From Pseudomonadota bacterium (GTDB lineage Bacteria; Pseudomonadota; Gammaproteobacteria; Burkholderiales; Burkholderiaceae_C), in the NCBI GenBank assembly GCA_018241185.1, contig JAFEEH010000200.1, positions 1 through 64,000 of the forward strand: a stretch of DNA of 64,000 nucleotides, in the 5' to 3' direction. The position numbers were made by a program, and so were the translations under genes. Shown here one piece after another: positions 32,256 through 41,227 of this stretch (position 1 is the first letter of the stretch; each line of letters opens with the position of its first letter). The notes under the pieces were generated by a model, which saw nothing but the letters and a program-made list of their open reading frames with translations, was not told the origin of the DNA and ran no database searches.

Positions 32256-33361
32256 CAGGCGCCGCTCACCATCTTGCTGTAGGGGGCGACGTTCTTGCGG
32301 ATGGCGTCCCACTCGGCGCTGGTCAGCTTGATCTTTCCGACGAAACGGTTGGTGGCGAGGTCCTCGGGCACCAGGGGCTTGGCGTCGGCCTTCAGCGCGC
32401 CGGCGCGGGCGGCCAGCGAGATCATGCCGGCCAGCTTGGGGATGCTGCTGTAGCCCATGCCGTGCTCGATGGCTTCCGGCGCCACCATGGTGGCCTGCGC
32501 GAGGCCCTGCGACAGCCTGGCGTTCTCCTTGCCGCCCTTGGCCAGCGCGATCTCGGGCTGCGCCTTGTAGAGGATCTCCAGCGACTCGTCGGGCTTCTTG
32601 AGCGTGTAGACCACCGACTCCAGGATGCCGTCGACCATGGCCTGGCACAGGCCGGGGTCGGCGTGGATGGTCTCGGTGCGCGCGATGACCTGCGCCGCAT
32701 AGAGCTCGATGCCGGACTTGGCCCAGGGGATGAAGCGCGTCTTCACGCCCAGCGAATCGAGCACCGGAATGCTGGACGAGCCGATGGCGGTGATCGCGTC
32801 GACCTGCTTGTCCATCAGCGCGCGCTCGATCAGGCGCGCATCGAGCTGCTGGCGCGTGACCTTCGACAGGTCGATGCCTGTCTTCTGGGCGAAGGCGGTC
32901 CAGTAGGGCGATTCGGCCGAGGTGGCCACGGTGCCGACGCGCTTGCCCTCGAAGTCCTTGGGGTTGCGGATGGGCGAGTCGGCCAGCACCAGGTTGCCCA
33001 TCAGCGAGTCGTAGCCGACAGTGGCCAGCGCCTGCAGCGGCAGGCCGCGCGCCATGTTGACCAGGGTGCCGCCGAAGAAGACCACGCCCAGGTCGAACTG
33101 CTTGTTGGCCACCGCCTGCGCGGCCGCCACCGAGCCGTTGCCGCGCGAGACGGTGAGGTCGATGCCGCGCTTCTTGAAGTAGCCCAGCTCCTTGCCCACC
33201 ATGGGCCAGTAGTTGGAGCCGTTGACCACCCAGGGCAGCGTGATGCTGATGGCGCGGGTCTGCGCGAAGGCGGGCAGGGCGAGGGTGCTGCCGGCGGCAG
33301 CGGCGCCGGCCGCCTGCAGCAGTCGGCGGCGGGACAGGGCGGGCGGGGTGCGAAAAGACAT
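32255..33361 (-). CDS. ABC transporter substrate-binding protein (SsuA/THI5-like)
   Basis: A 368-residue periplasmic binding protein of the NMT1/THI5-like group. A Tat-type signal ('RRRLLQAAGAAAAG' with cleavage after 'AFA') is followed by 'VNGSNYWPMVGKELGYFKKR' and 'KQFDLGVVFFGGTLVN'. ATG at 33361 is preferred over a start 21 codons upstream that would precede the twin-arginine motif. The ligand is not predictable from sequence; related proteins bind sulfonates, nitrate or thiamine pyrimidine precursors. It is first in the transporter operon after the phosphoribosyltransferase gene. Confidence 0.9.
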   Translation of the reverse strand: MSFRTPPALSRRRLLQAAGAAAAGSTLALPAFAQTRAISITLPWVVNGSNYWPMVGKELGYFKKRGIDLTVSRGNGSVAAAQAVANKQFDLGVVFFGGTLVNMARGLPLQALATVGYDSLMGNLVLADSPIRNPKDFEGKRVGTVATSAESPYWTAFAQKTGIDLSKVTRQQLDARLIERALMDKQVDAITAIGSSSIPVLDSLGVKTRFIPWAKSGIELYAAQVIARTETIHADPGLCQAMVDGILESVVYTLKKPDESLEILYKAQPEIALAKGGKENARLSQGLAQATMVAPEAIEHGMGYSSIPKLAGMISLAARAGALKADAKPLVPEDLATNRFVGKIKLTSAEWDAIRKNVAPYSKMVSGA

Positions 33362-33511
33362 GGCGGACTCCGGGAGGCCGTTCGGGTCCATCGCGGTGCA
33401 GCACGGCCGGGCGCGATGCACCAAAACGTATACGAAACAAGATACGAAAAGTGCGAACAGCCCGGTTCACGCAGTTTGCGTGCCAAGCGGCGCGATGCCG
33501 TGCGCGTTCCG

Positions 33512-34228
33512 TCAGTCGCGCAGGCCCCAGCCGCCGTCCACCGCCTGCAGCAAGGGCGAGTCGAACACGCCGACCAGGCGCGCCGCGCGCTCGGGCCCCA
33601 GGGTCTGCACCCAGCGGCGGCCCTGCCGCATCGCGACGCCGCAGGCCAGCACCTGCGCGCCGAGCGATTCGATGAGCGACCACGGCGCGCCCAGCGTGCT
33701 GCCGCTGCTCACCGCGTCGTCGACCAGCACCACCCGCTTTCCTCGCACCAGCGGCAGCAGGTTGGGGTCGAGGTAGACCCGCTTGCCGGCCGTGGGCGTG
33801 GTGATCGACTGCACGGCGCCCGACAGCGCCTCGTCGTACCAGAACTTGCGCGAGTAGCCCATGGGCACGTAGCGGCTGTGGCCCAGGTGGCGCGCGACCA
33901 CGGGCGCGAAGGTCAGGCCCAGCGTCGGGATGCCGATCACCACCTCGGGCTGCAGCGGCGCGAGGCGCTCGGCCAGCATGCGGCCCAGGGTCTCGACCAC
34001 CTCCAGCGAGGCCTGGTTGCAGATCAGCGAGGCGACGGCATGCGTCGGCTCGCTGTCCAGCGCGCGGATGGGCAGCACCAGCACGCGGCCGTCGGGCAGG
34101 CGCGCAGGGTAGCCGTACTGCCAGGGGCCGTCGGCGGGAGCGGTTTCGTCGGCATCGACGATGTGCTGCCAGTAGGCCGTGGTGGGCTCGGTGAAGGGGG
34201 CCGAGGGCGTCGGCGAAGAGGTCGTCAT
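33512..34228 (-). CDS. Phosphoribosyltransferase (orotate PRT-like)
   Basis: A 238-residue type I phosphoribosyltransferase with the PRPP loop 'VVLVDDAVSSGSTLGA' (about residues 158-173) and the upstream 'VVIGIPTLGLTFAPVVARHL', as in orotate or adenine/xanthine PRTs. It lies upstream of, and co-directional with, the RutB-like hydrolase and ABC transporter genes, which points to salvage of an imported nucleobase. The base cannot be named from sequence alone. A 150-base gap separates it from the binding-protein gene, so it may be a separate transcript. Confidence 0.83.
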   Translation of the reverse strand: MTTSSPTPSAPFTEPTTAYWQHIVDADETAPADGPWQYGYPARLPDGRVLVLPIRALDSEPTHAVASLICNQASLEVVETLGRMLAERLAPLQPEVVIGIPTLGLTFAPVVARHLGHSRYVPMGYSRKFWYDEALSGAVQSITTPTAGKRVYLDPNLLPLVRGKRVVLVDDAVSSGSTLGAPWSLIESLGAQVLACGVAMRQGRRWVQTLGPERAARLVGVFDSPLLQAVDGGWGLRD

Positions 34229-34242
34229 CCGGAGTTATGGAT

Positions 34243-34297
34243 AAAAAGTGCCTGCAGCGCCCGCCGGGCTTGCGCGAGCAGCTATGAATTCGATAGC
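34243..34297 (-). repeat. Dispersed sense-strand repeat, copy 7 (after TPR gene)
   Basis: Minus orientation, starting four bases after the stop of the TPR gene and ending 15 bases before the phosphoribosyltransferase ATG. Non-coding, with intact GCTATCGAATTCATAGC palindrome and GCGGGCGCTGCAGGC end followed by ACTTTTT. Confidence 0.87.
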
Positions 34298-34300
34298 AAA

Positions 34301-35659
34301 TCAGTGCGCCGCTGCGAGCGGCGGCAACCCCAGCCCCGCATACACCGTGCCGGCCAGCCGGCGCAGCCGCCGCGACTCCGGCTGCCCGTTGAGCTGCTGC
34401 TGCACGATGCCCTGGGCGCCGGTGAGCGCGGCGGCCGTGCCGCTGCGCACCAGCGCATCGAGGTAGACCTGCTCGAAGAGGTCGCGCTGCGCGTGGCTGC
34501 CGCCGATCTCGACCATGCGCGGCAGGGCCGTGCCCAGGCCGTCGATGGCGGCGGCGTGGTCGCCGCGCGCGTGCGCCCGCAGCCCGCGCGCCGCCGGCAC
34601 GCACACACGCTCCCACGCATGGCGTGTGGCCGCGGGCGCGGTGGGTGCATAGGCCTCGATGTGGCGCAGCAGCGTGTCGGCCTCGGGCCGGCCGGCGCGC
34701 GCCAGGCCGTAGAGGTACTGCAGGTCGAGGAATGGCAGCACATGGTCGGCGGTGCGTCCGGACAGATGCGCCGCCACGTCCTGCCAGCGATCGCCCACGT
34801 CGATGCCCGCGAGTTCCAGCCGCGCAAGCAGCGACACGGCGCCGATCTGGTCCTGCGAGTAGTCCTTGACCACGCCCCAGCAATGGCGGTCGTACACCGC
34901 CAGCGCCTCGTCGTCACGGCCCAGGTCGATGAGGAAGAGCGCCAGGTGCCACCAGTTGTGCGTGACCATGAAGGAGTTCAGGCCGGTCCAGGTCTCGCTC
35001 ACGTCCTCCATGAAGGCCAGGCCCTCGCTGAGGCGGCCTTCGGTCAGCATCACGTGCGCCAGCGCATGGTGCGCCCATGGCTCCTTGCGCTCCATCGCGA
35101 TGGCGCGGCGCGCGCTGGCTTCGGCCTCGCGCATCAGGTGGCACTGCTCGTAGCCGAAGGCCAGCATGCCATGCAGGTAGGGCACGTCGGCCGCGTGCGG
35201 CGCGGCCGCCAGCGCCAGGCGCAGCATGCCGGGGCAGTCGCCGAGGTTGAAGCAGTGGTACTGCCCGAGCTTGAGCGACACCAGGTCGCGCGGGAACTCG
35301 CGCGCCTGCTCCTCGTGCAGGCGGATCGCCTCGCGGAGGTCGCCTGCCACCCAGGCCGCCACCGCAGCGATGTAGCGGCGCTCGCGCGGCGTGGCGCGCG
35401 CGGCGCCGGCCTGTGCGCGGGCGATGAAAGGGCGGGCGTTCGCCACCGCGTCGGCCGACTCCGCGAACATCTGCAGCGTGGCGCAATAGGCCTGCACCAG
35501 GGGGTTGAGGTCGACGTTGGGCGTGAGCGCCAGGTTGGCGGCGCGCGCTTCGCAGGCGATGAAACCTTCGACGAAGTCCTCGACCAGCCGGTGGCTGGCG
35601 CTGTCGCTCAGGCTGAGCGGGTTGCCGAGCGGGTCGGCGGCAGAAGCGGCGTGGGGCAT
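34301..35659 (-). CDS. Tetratricopeptide repeat protein (TTC38-like)
   Basis: A 452-residue soluble protein built from helical hairpins of TPR type throughout. Typical pieces are 'YIAAVAAWVAGDLREAIRLH', 'AHHALAHVMLTEGRLSEGLA' and 'WWHLALFLIDLGRDDEALAV'. The pattern 'VTHNWWHLALF' and overall layout match TTC38-like bacterial TPR proteins. It has no signal peptide. Function is unknown; such proteins usually scaffold complexes. It is followed by a repeat and the phosphoribosyltransferase gene on the same strand. Confidence 0.82.
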   Translation of the reverse strand: MPHAASAADPLGNPLSLSDSASHRLVEDFVEGFIACEARAANLALTPNVDLNPLVQAYCATLQMFAESADAVANARPFIARAQAGAARATPRERRYIAAVAAWVAGDLREAIRLHEEQAREFPRDLVSLKLGQYHCFNLGDCPGMLRLALAAAPHAADVPYLHGMLAFGYEQCHLMREAEASARRAIAMERKEPWAHHALAHVMLTEGRLSEGLAFMEDVSETWTGLNSFMVTHNWWHLALFLIDLGRDDEALAVYDRHCWGVVKDYSQDQIGAVSLLARLELAGIDVGDRWQDVAAHLSGRTADHVLPFLDLQYLYGLARAGRPEADTLLRHIEAYAPTAPAATRHAWERVCVPAARGLRAHARGDHAAAIDGLGTALPRMVEIGGSHAQRDLFEQVYLDALVRSGTAAALTGAQGIVQQQLNGQPESRRLRRLAGTVYAGLGLPPLAAAH

Positions 35660-35702
35660 GCGCCGATTCTGCGCCGTGCAGCCGGCAGACTCCGCCCCTG
35701 CA

Positions 35703-36101
35703 TCACACTCCAGCGGCCTGGTGGCGGAACTCCTGCGTCCGGCCCCCGTAGCCGTAGGCCGCGGCGCGGGCGTCGATCACGTGCACGTAGCTCACCTCGT
35801 GCAGGTCGGGCCGCAGCCGCACGAAGGCCGCGTGCACTTCGGCCAGGTAGCGCGCTTTCTCGGCCTTGGTGTTGGTCTCGTCGGTGATGCTGATGTCCAG
35901 GTGGAAGGCGCTGCGCTGCTGCTCGGCCAGCGAGCGCCCGCCGACGAACCACAGCGCGGCGGGAATGAACTGCACCGTGGTGGCGATCACCTCGGGCTTC
36001 TTGCCCAGCACGCTTTGCGTCAGCTCGCCGACCACGGCAACGGACTCGCGGGCAAGGGCGGCATCGGGCTCGCCGGACAGGTGGATGACGATGTGGGGCA
36101 T
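35703..36101 (-). CDS. Tautomerase (4-oxalocrotonate tautomerase) family protein
   Basis: A 132-residue protein beginning 'MPHIVIHLSG', so that Pro-1 is exposed after Met removal, as required for tautomerase catalysis. 'VQFIPAALWFVGGRSL' and the duplicated beta-alpha-beta layout fit a fused-dimer 4-OT/MIF superfamily protein. A clear AAGGAGA box precedes the ATG. It is divergently transcribed from a LysR-type regulator across 111 bases that hold a palindrome, so control by that regulator is likely. Confidence 0.85.
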   Translation of the reverse strand: MPHIVIHLSGEPDAALARESVAVVGELTQSVLGKKPEVIATTVQFIPAALWFVGGRSLAEQQRSAFHLDISITDETNTKAEKARYLAEVHAAFVRLRPDLHEVSYVHVIDARAAAYGYGGRTQEFRHQAAGV

Positions 36102-36183
36102 GGCGTATCTCCTTGGGAGTGGAATGACGATGGGGTCATTCTGGGCATGCCGTTGCCATCGGAAAAGCGGGAATCAATAATGT

Positions 36184-36208
36184 CATCCATCGCAATAGCC
36201 GATGGATG
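36184..36208. promoter_or_regulatory. Palindrome between tautomerase and LysR genes
   Basis: Perfect inverted repeat CATCCATCG-N7-CGATGGATG ending four bases before the LysR ATG. The size and symmetry fit a LysR-type autoregulatory site; no experimental basis. Confidence 0.6.
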
Positions 36209-36212
36209 AGAC

Positions 36213-37079
36213 ATGCAGGGATTCGACCTCGAACAGCTGCGCACCCTGGTCGCCGTGGTCGACGCGGGCAGCGTCACCGGCGGCGCGCCGCGGGTGTTCC
36301 TCTCGCAGTCGGCCGCGAGCGAGCAGCTGCGCAAGCTCGAGGAGCGCGCCGGCCAGGTGCTGCTCCATCGCGGCAAGGCCGGCGTGTCGCCCACGGCCGC
36401 CGGCGAGCGCCTGCTGACCCATGCCCGGCGCCTGCTCGCGATGAGCGACGAGGCCTGGCGCGACCTGCACGGCGTGACGCTGCAGGGTGAGCTGCGCATG
36501 GGCATCACCGACTACTACCGACCGGCGGACCTGGCGCGCCTGCTGGCGCGGCTGGGTGAACAGTACCCGCAGGTGCGGCTGCACGTCACGGTGGGCAAGA
36601 GCGGCGAGGTCGAGGCCGCCTACGCGCAGGGCGAGCACGACGTCGGTGTGTCCATGCGCATCGTGGGGCAGAGCACGCCGGCGCGTGCGACCGGGCCCCT
36701 TCTGCGCCAGGAGCCCCTGCGCTGGATGGCGGCGCCGGGTGTGCGGCCGGCGCGCGGCGAGCCGCTGCGGCTGCTGGCCCTGCCCGACAGCTGCTCGCTG
36801 CACCAGTTCATCGTCGGTCTGCTGCGCCGGCGCAAGGTGCCGTACAGCATCGTGCACGTGGCCTCGGGTGTGGCGGGGCTTCAGTCGGCGCTGGCGGCAG
36901 GGCTCGGCATTGCCTGTCTCAACGAATCGGCGCTGGCTCCCGGTGTGGCAGCGCTGGCCGCACCGCACGGGCTGCCGACGCTGCCCAAAGTCGCCTTCCA
37001 CGTGCTGCCGCCGCGCCAGGGCGAAGACCCATTCGTCGGCCGTGTGCGAGAGGAACTGACGGCGCTGCTGGCGGCCTAG
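36213..37079 (+). CDS. LysR-type transcriptional regulator
   Basis: A 288-residue regulator. The N-terminal winged helix-turn-helix reads 'LEQLRTLVAVVDAGSVTGGA' and 'SQSAASEQLRKLEERAG'; the effector-binding domain follows ('GELRMGITDYYRPADLARLL'). It is divergent from the tautomerase gene and converges with the amidase gene. The likely target is the tautomerase; the effector is unknown. Confidence 0.9.
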   Translation: MQGFDLEQLRTLVAVVDAGSVTGGAPRVFLSQSAASEQLRKLEERAGQVLLHRGKAGVSPTAAGERLLTHARRLLAMSDEAWRDLHGVTLQGELRMGITDYYRPADLARLLARLGEQYPQVRLHVTVGKSGEVEAAYAQGEHDVGVSMRIVGQSTPARATGPLLRQEPLRWMAAPGVRPARGEPLRLLALPDSCSLHQFIVGLLRRRKVPYSIVHVASGVAGLQSALAAGLGIACLNESALAPGVAALAAPHGLPTLPKVAFHVLPPRQGEDPFVGRVREELTALLAA

Positions 37080-37119
37080 CCGCGCCCCCGCGTGCCGACA
37101 GCGCCGCGGCGGCCCGGGG

Positions 37120-38538
37120 CTACGCCGCCGGCGGCTGCGGCCACGGCCGTTGTTCGCCCCGGATCTGTTCGAAGGCGCGCGCGACCTTCAGCACGCCCAG
37201 GTCGTCGAAGCGCTGGCCCGCGATCTGCAGGCCGATGGGCAGGCCCTGTGCCGAGTAGCCGCAGTTGACCGAGGCGGCCGGCTGCTCCGACATGTTGAAG
37301 GGCACGGTGAAGCCGATGTGCTCCAGCGGGCGCAGCGGGTCGTTGGTGGGCGAGGCGTCCTCGGCCGGCGCCGGCATGTTGGGCGACACGGGCGAGATCA
37401 CGTAGTCGAAGCGTGCGCAGGCGGCCACCGTGGCCACGCGCGTGACGTGGAACTGGCTCGCGGCGCGGAACATCTGCTCGCCGGAGAAGCCGGCCGCGCT
37501 CTCGGCCCAGGCGCGGATGTAGGGCAGCACCTTGTCGCGCTGGTCGGCGCGCAGGGCCTTCATGTCGACGAAGGAGCGCATGCGCCAGAAGTGGTCCATG
37601 CCGTCGAGCATGGCCTGCGACATGAAGGGCTGCATCGGCTGCACGCTGGCGCCGGCGCGTTCGAAGAGGATCGCGGCATGCCGCACCGCGGCGACGATCT
37701 CGGGATCGACGGCCAGCCCGCAGCCCGCGTCCAGCAGCAGGCCGATGCGCAGGCCGCGCAGGTGATCGGGCCCGACGGCGTGTTGCGACCAGGGGATGTC
37801 CTGCGCCGGCAGTCCCATGCTGTCGCGTGCGTCGGGCAGTGCCAGCGCCTGCATCATCAGCGCGGCGTCGGCCACGCTGCGGGTCATGGGGCCGGCGACG
37901 CGGCCGGTGTAGCTGTTGTCCAGCGGGATGCGGCCCAGGCTGGGCTTGAGGGTGACGATGCCGCACCACGAGGCCGGAAGCCGCAGCGAGCCGCCGATGT
38001 CGGTACCCACGTGCAGCGGTCCGTAGCCGGCCGCCGCGGCCGCGCCGGCGCCGGCGCTGGATCCGCCCGGCGTGCGGGTGAGGTCCCACGGGTTGCGCGA
38101 CAGGCGGTGGAAGCTCGACAGCCCGGAGGACAGCATGCCGAAGTCGGGCATGGTGGTCTTGCTCACGAGCACCATGCCGGCTTCCTGGAGGCGGGCGGCG
38201 GCGGGCGCGTCGGCCGCGGCCGGGCGCAGGTCGACCGCGGCGGTGCCGGCGGGCATCGGGTCGCCGGCGGTAGTGATGTTCTCCTTCAGCGTGCCCGGCA
38301 CGCCGTCGAGCGGGCCCAGTGCCTCGCCGCGCTGCCAGCGCGCCTCGCTGGCGCGGGCCTGCGCCAGCGCCGCTTCGGGGCGGTAGAGGTAGGTGGCCTG
38401 CAGGGCCGGCTCCCAACGCTCGATGTGGTCGATCACCGCCTGGGTGGCGTCGACAGGGGACAGCGTGCCGGCGCGGTAGGCGTCGGACAGGTCGGCCGCG
38501 CTCCAGTCGTGCAGCGGGCGGGCGGTATCAGCGGTCAT
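37120..38538 (-). CDS. Amidase (amidase signature family)
   Basis: A 472-residue amidase with the Ser-cisSer-Lys triad region: Lys in 'DGVPGTLKENITTAGDPMP', cis-Ser in '[17 protein letters not shown]' and the nucleophile Ser in 'HVGTDIGGSLRLPASWCG'. It hydrolyses carboxamides; the substrate is unknown. ATG at 38538 avoids 14 unlikely leading residues. It is the last gene of the dipeptide-type ABC operon, 73 bases after the binding-protein gene, suggesting it acts on the imported compound. Confidence 0.92.
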   Translation of the reverse strand: MTADTARPLHDWSAADLSDAYRAGTLSPVDATQAVIDHIERWEPALQATYLYRPEAALAQARASEARWQRGEALGPLDGVPGTLKENITTAGDPMPAGTAAVDLRPAAADAPAAARLQEAGMVLVSKTTMPDFGMLSSGLSSFHRLSRNPWDLTRTPGGSSAGAGAAAAAGYGPLHVGTDIGGSLRLPASWCGIVTLKPSLGRIPLDNSYTGRVAGPMTRSVADAALMMQALALPDARDSMGLPAQDIPWSQHAVGPDHLRGLRIGLLLDAGCGLAVDPEIVAAVRHAAILFERAGASVQPMQPFMSQAMLDGMDHFWRMRSFVDMKALRADQRDKVLPYIRAWAESAAGFSGEQMFRAASQFHVTRVATVAACARFDYVISPVSPNMPAPAEDASPTNDPLRPLEHIGFTVPFNMSEQPAASVNCGYSAQGLPIGLQIAGQRFDDLGVLKVARAFEQIRGEQRPWPQPPAA

Positions 38539-38611
38539 GGCGTGCGAAGAAAAAAGCCGTGTCCCGCGGCGGCGGAACACGGCATGGGCAGGAGTCAGTC
38601 CGTCGGAAGGT

Positions 38612-40102
38612 TCAGGACCACGACAGCGCGGCCAGCTCGTTGGCCGAGATCGGCATCGCGGTCCACAGGCCCTTGACGGTCTTCTTCGCGATGATCGGGA
38701 AGGTCGGCTGGAACAGGAACCCGTTGGCCGCGTCGTCGGCCAGCATGCGCTGCGCGTCGCCCAGCAGCTTGTTGCGCTCCGTCGCGTTGCCGGTGGTCTT
38801 GATCTTGTCGTACAGCGCCTGGAAGGCCTTGTTGTTGTAGCCCCAGTAGTACTCCGGCTTGGCGTAGTTGCCCAGGTCGAAGGGCTCCACGTGCGAGACG
38901 ATCGTCAGGTCGTAGTTGAAGCCGCCGCCATAGGTGCCGCTGAGCCACTGCGCCCATTCGACGTTCTGGATCTTCACGTTGATGCCGATCTTGGCGAGCT
39001 GGGCCACGATCACTTCGCCGCCCTGGCGCGCGTAGGGCGGGGGGGGCAGGGTCATGGTCAGTTCGAGCGGCGTCTTCACACCGGCCTCGGCCAGCAGCTT
39101 CTTGGCTTTCTCGATGTCGAAGGGGTTCACGCCCGTGGTGTCGACGTAGCCGGGTGCACCGGGCACATAGTGGCTGCCGATGGGCGTGCCGAAGCCGTCG
39201 GCGGCGCCTTCGATCACGGCCTTGCGGTCGATGGCGGCCAGGATGGCGCGGCGTACCCGCACATCGTCCAGCGGCTTCTTGCGCTCGTTGATGGCCAGGA
39301 TCGTCTTGGCGCGCGACCCCCCCAGGATGACCTGGAACTGCGGGTTCATCTTGAACTGCGGCACCACGCGCGTCGCGATGCGCGGGAAGGCGTCGACGTC
39401 GCCGGCCAGCAGCGACGCGGCCTGCGCCGCCGGGTCGGAAATGAAGCGGAAGGTGACCTTCTGCAGCTTGGGCTTCTGCACGCCCTTGTAGCCCGGCCAG
39501 CGGCTGACCACCAGCGAGGAGCCCTTGGCCCAGCTGTCGAGCTTGTACGGGCCGGTGCCCACGGGCTGCGTCGCGTTGGTGCCGGCGCTCTTGGGCTCGA
39601 CGATCACGGCCGTGGCCTGGCCCAGGATGAAGGGCAGGTCGGGGTCGATCTCCTTGTTGATCACGACCACCGTGTGCGCGTCCACCGCCTGCACCGAGAA
39701 GTTGGCGAAGGTGCGCTTGTCCTTGTTCGTGCTCTTCTCGCCGCCGGCGCGCTCGAAGCTGAACTTCACGGTCTCGGCGTTGAAGGGTTCGCCGTTCTGG
39801 AAGGTGATGCCCTGGCGCAGCTTGAAGGTGTAGGTCTTCAGGTCGGGAGAGATTTCCCAGCTCTCGGCCAGCAGCGGCGACACGCTGCCGTCGGCGTTGA
39901 TCTTGGTGAGCGTCTCCATGATGTTGTAGAGCACGATCTCGCCGATGGCCGAGGCGGCATTGGCGGTGGGGTCCAGGCCCGGCGGTTCGAGCGTCATGCC
40001 CAGCACCATGGAATCCTTCCTTCCCTGCGCCAGGCTGGCCAGCGGCGTGGCGAGCGCGGCGGTGGCGCTGCCGGTGAGAAGAAGGGTGCGGCGGTTCAAC
40101 AT
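38612..40102 (-). CDS. ABC transporter substrate-binding protein, family 5 (DppA/OppA-like)
   Basis: A 496-residue periplasmic peptide/nickel-type binding protein. The signal sequence contains 'NRRTLLLTGSATAALATPLA' and ends near 'SLAQG'. The conserved family segments 'MTLEPPGLDPTANAASAIGE', 'VGTGPYKLDSWAKGSSLVV' and 'DVRVRRAILAAIDRKAVIEG' are all present. ATG at 40102 has a GGAG box about 12 bases upstream. The 228-base gap before the upstream dppF-like gene holds no further gene and may contain its own promoter or an RNA structure. The ligand is unknown; an amidase follows. Confidence 0.92.
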   Translation of the reverse strand: MLNRRTLLLTGSATAALATPLASLAQGRKDSMVLGMTLEPPGLDPTANAASAIGEIVLYNIMETLTKINADGSVSPLLAESWEISPDLKTYTFKLRQGITFQNGEPFNAETVKFSFERAGGEKSTNKDKRTFANFSVQAVDAHTVVVINKEIDPDLPFILGQATAVIVEPKSAGTNATQPVGTGPYKLDSWAKGSSLVVSRWPGYKGVQKPKLQKVTFRFISDPAAQAASLLAGDVDAFPRIATRVVPQFKMNPQFQVILGGSRAKTILAINERKKPLDDVRVRRAILAAIDRKAVIEGAADGFGTPIGSHYVPGAPGYVDTTGVNPFDIEKAKKLLAEAGVKTPLELTMTLPPPPYARQGGEVIVAQLAKIGINVKIQNVEWAQWLSGTYGGGFNYDLTIVSHVEPFDLGNYAKPEYYWGYNNKAFQALYDKIKTTGNATERNKLLGDAQRMLADDAANGFLFQPTFPIIAKKTVKGLWTAMPISANELAALSWS

Positions 40103-40330
40103 ATCGATGGATCTCCGAAGGGATGGGCGTGGGCGCGCTGCGGTTGCCCGTGGCCGCAGGTCGCGGCACGCAAAGGGCAGCCCTCCAGCAGGAACGATGC
40201 CATGCCTTGGTCCATTCTCTCGCACGGCCCCCGCGCCGTGCGGGTCGCGAAGGGCGTTGTGCCTCCGGAGCTTCCCCAAGGCGGGGCGCGGTGGCCCCAA
40301 GTCGGGGCTGGTGGCGCAGCCCTGCGGTGC

Positions 40331-41227
40331 TCAGCCGTGCAGCACGCCCCCGGCCGGCGTGTGCTGCACGGCCTCGAGCAGGGCGCGCGTGTAGGGGTGC
40401 TCGGCCTCGCGGAACAGGCGCTCGGGCGCGCCGCGCTCGACGATCTGCCCCTTGAGCACCACGCACACGTCGTCGCACAGGTGGTTGACCACCGCGAGGT
40501 CGTGGCTGATGAGCAGATAGCTGATGCCGAACTGCTGCTGCAGGTCCTGCATGAGGTTGAGCACCTGCGCCTGCACCGACACGTCGAGCGCGCTCACCGG
40601 CTCGTCGGCCACGATGAGCCTGGGCCGCGTGATGAGCGCGCGCGCGATGGCAATGCGCTGGCGCTGCCCGCCCGAGAACTCGTGCGGGTACTTGTCGAGG
40701 TCGGTGGTTCGCAGGCCCACGGCGGCCAGCGATTCGGCGGCGCGTTCGCGCTGTTCGGCGCGCGTGGCCGCTTCGGCGGTGCCGGCCAGGGCCTCGAGCG
40801 GCTCGGCGACGATGCGTGCCACCGTCTGGCGCGGGTCGAGCGAACCGTACGGGTCCTGGAAGACCATCTGGAAGTCGCGCCGCGCCACGCGCAGGTCGTG
40901 CTTCGACAGGGCGTTGATGTCGCGGCCCAGCATCCGGATGCTGCCGCTGGTGGGCGTGTCCAGCGCCATCACCAGGCGCGCGATGGTCGACTTGCCCGAG
41001 CCCGATTCGCCCACGATGCCCAAGCTGCGCCCGGCCTCGACCGTGAAGCTCACGCCGTTGAGCGCCTTCACCAGCGGCGGCGGGCCGAGCAGCTTCTCGC
41101 GCGGCAACGCGTAGTGGCGGACCAGGTCGGTGACTTCGAGCAGGGGCGGGTTCTTCGAGCCAAAAGTGCCTGCAGCGCCCGTCCCGCCTGCGGAATCAGC
41201 TACGGAATTGATAGCGGAATCACTCAT
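40331..41227 (-). CDS. ABC transporter ATP-binding protein (DppF-like), repeat-derived N-terminus
   Basis: A 298-residue ATPase of the oligopeptide type. Walker A 'GESGSGKSTIARLVMAL', signature '[15 protein letters not shown]', Walker B 'LIVADEPVSALDVSVQAQVL', and the C-terminal 'LFREAEHPYTRALLEAVQ' typical of DppF/OppF. Its first 24 residues ('[17 protein letters not shown]...') are not seen in normal DppF proteins and are encoded by a dispersed repeat copy; family similarity starts at 'LLEVTDLVRHY'. ATG at 41227 overlaps the dppD-like stop (ATGA). Confidence 0.92.
   Translation of the reverse strand: MSDSAINSVADSAGGTGAAGTFGSKNPPLLEVTDLVRHYALPREKLLGPPPLVKALNGVSFTVEAGRSLGIVGESGSGKSTIARLVMALDTPTSGSIRMLGRDINALSKHDLRVARRDFQMVFQDPYGSLDPRQTVARIVAEPLEALAGTAEAATRAEQRERAAESLAAVGLRTTDLDKYPHEFSGGQRQRIAIARALITRPRLIVADEPVSALDVSVQAQVLNLMQDLQQQFGISYLLISHDLAVVNHLCDDVCVVLKGQIVERGAPERLFREAEHPYTRALLEAVQHTPAGGVLHG
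41159..41215 (-). repeat. Dispersed sense-strand repeat, copy 8 (N-terminus of DppF-like gene)
   Basis: Minus orientation. It covers codons 5-22 of the DppF-like gene, directly after the dppD-like stop codon, in the same codon phase as copies in sco1 and the M16 gene (GGC GCT GCA GGC ACT TTT GGC). GCAGGCGGGACGGGCGCTGC is shared with copy 6. Confidence 0.85.

Noticed and set aside
32462-35887. Long plus-strand open frame of more than 1100 codons.
   Set aside because: It runs opposite the ABC binding protein, phosphoribosyltransferase and TPR genes, all with clear family motifs; the translation is low-complexity.
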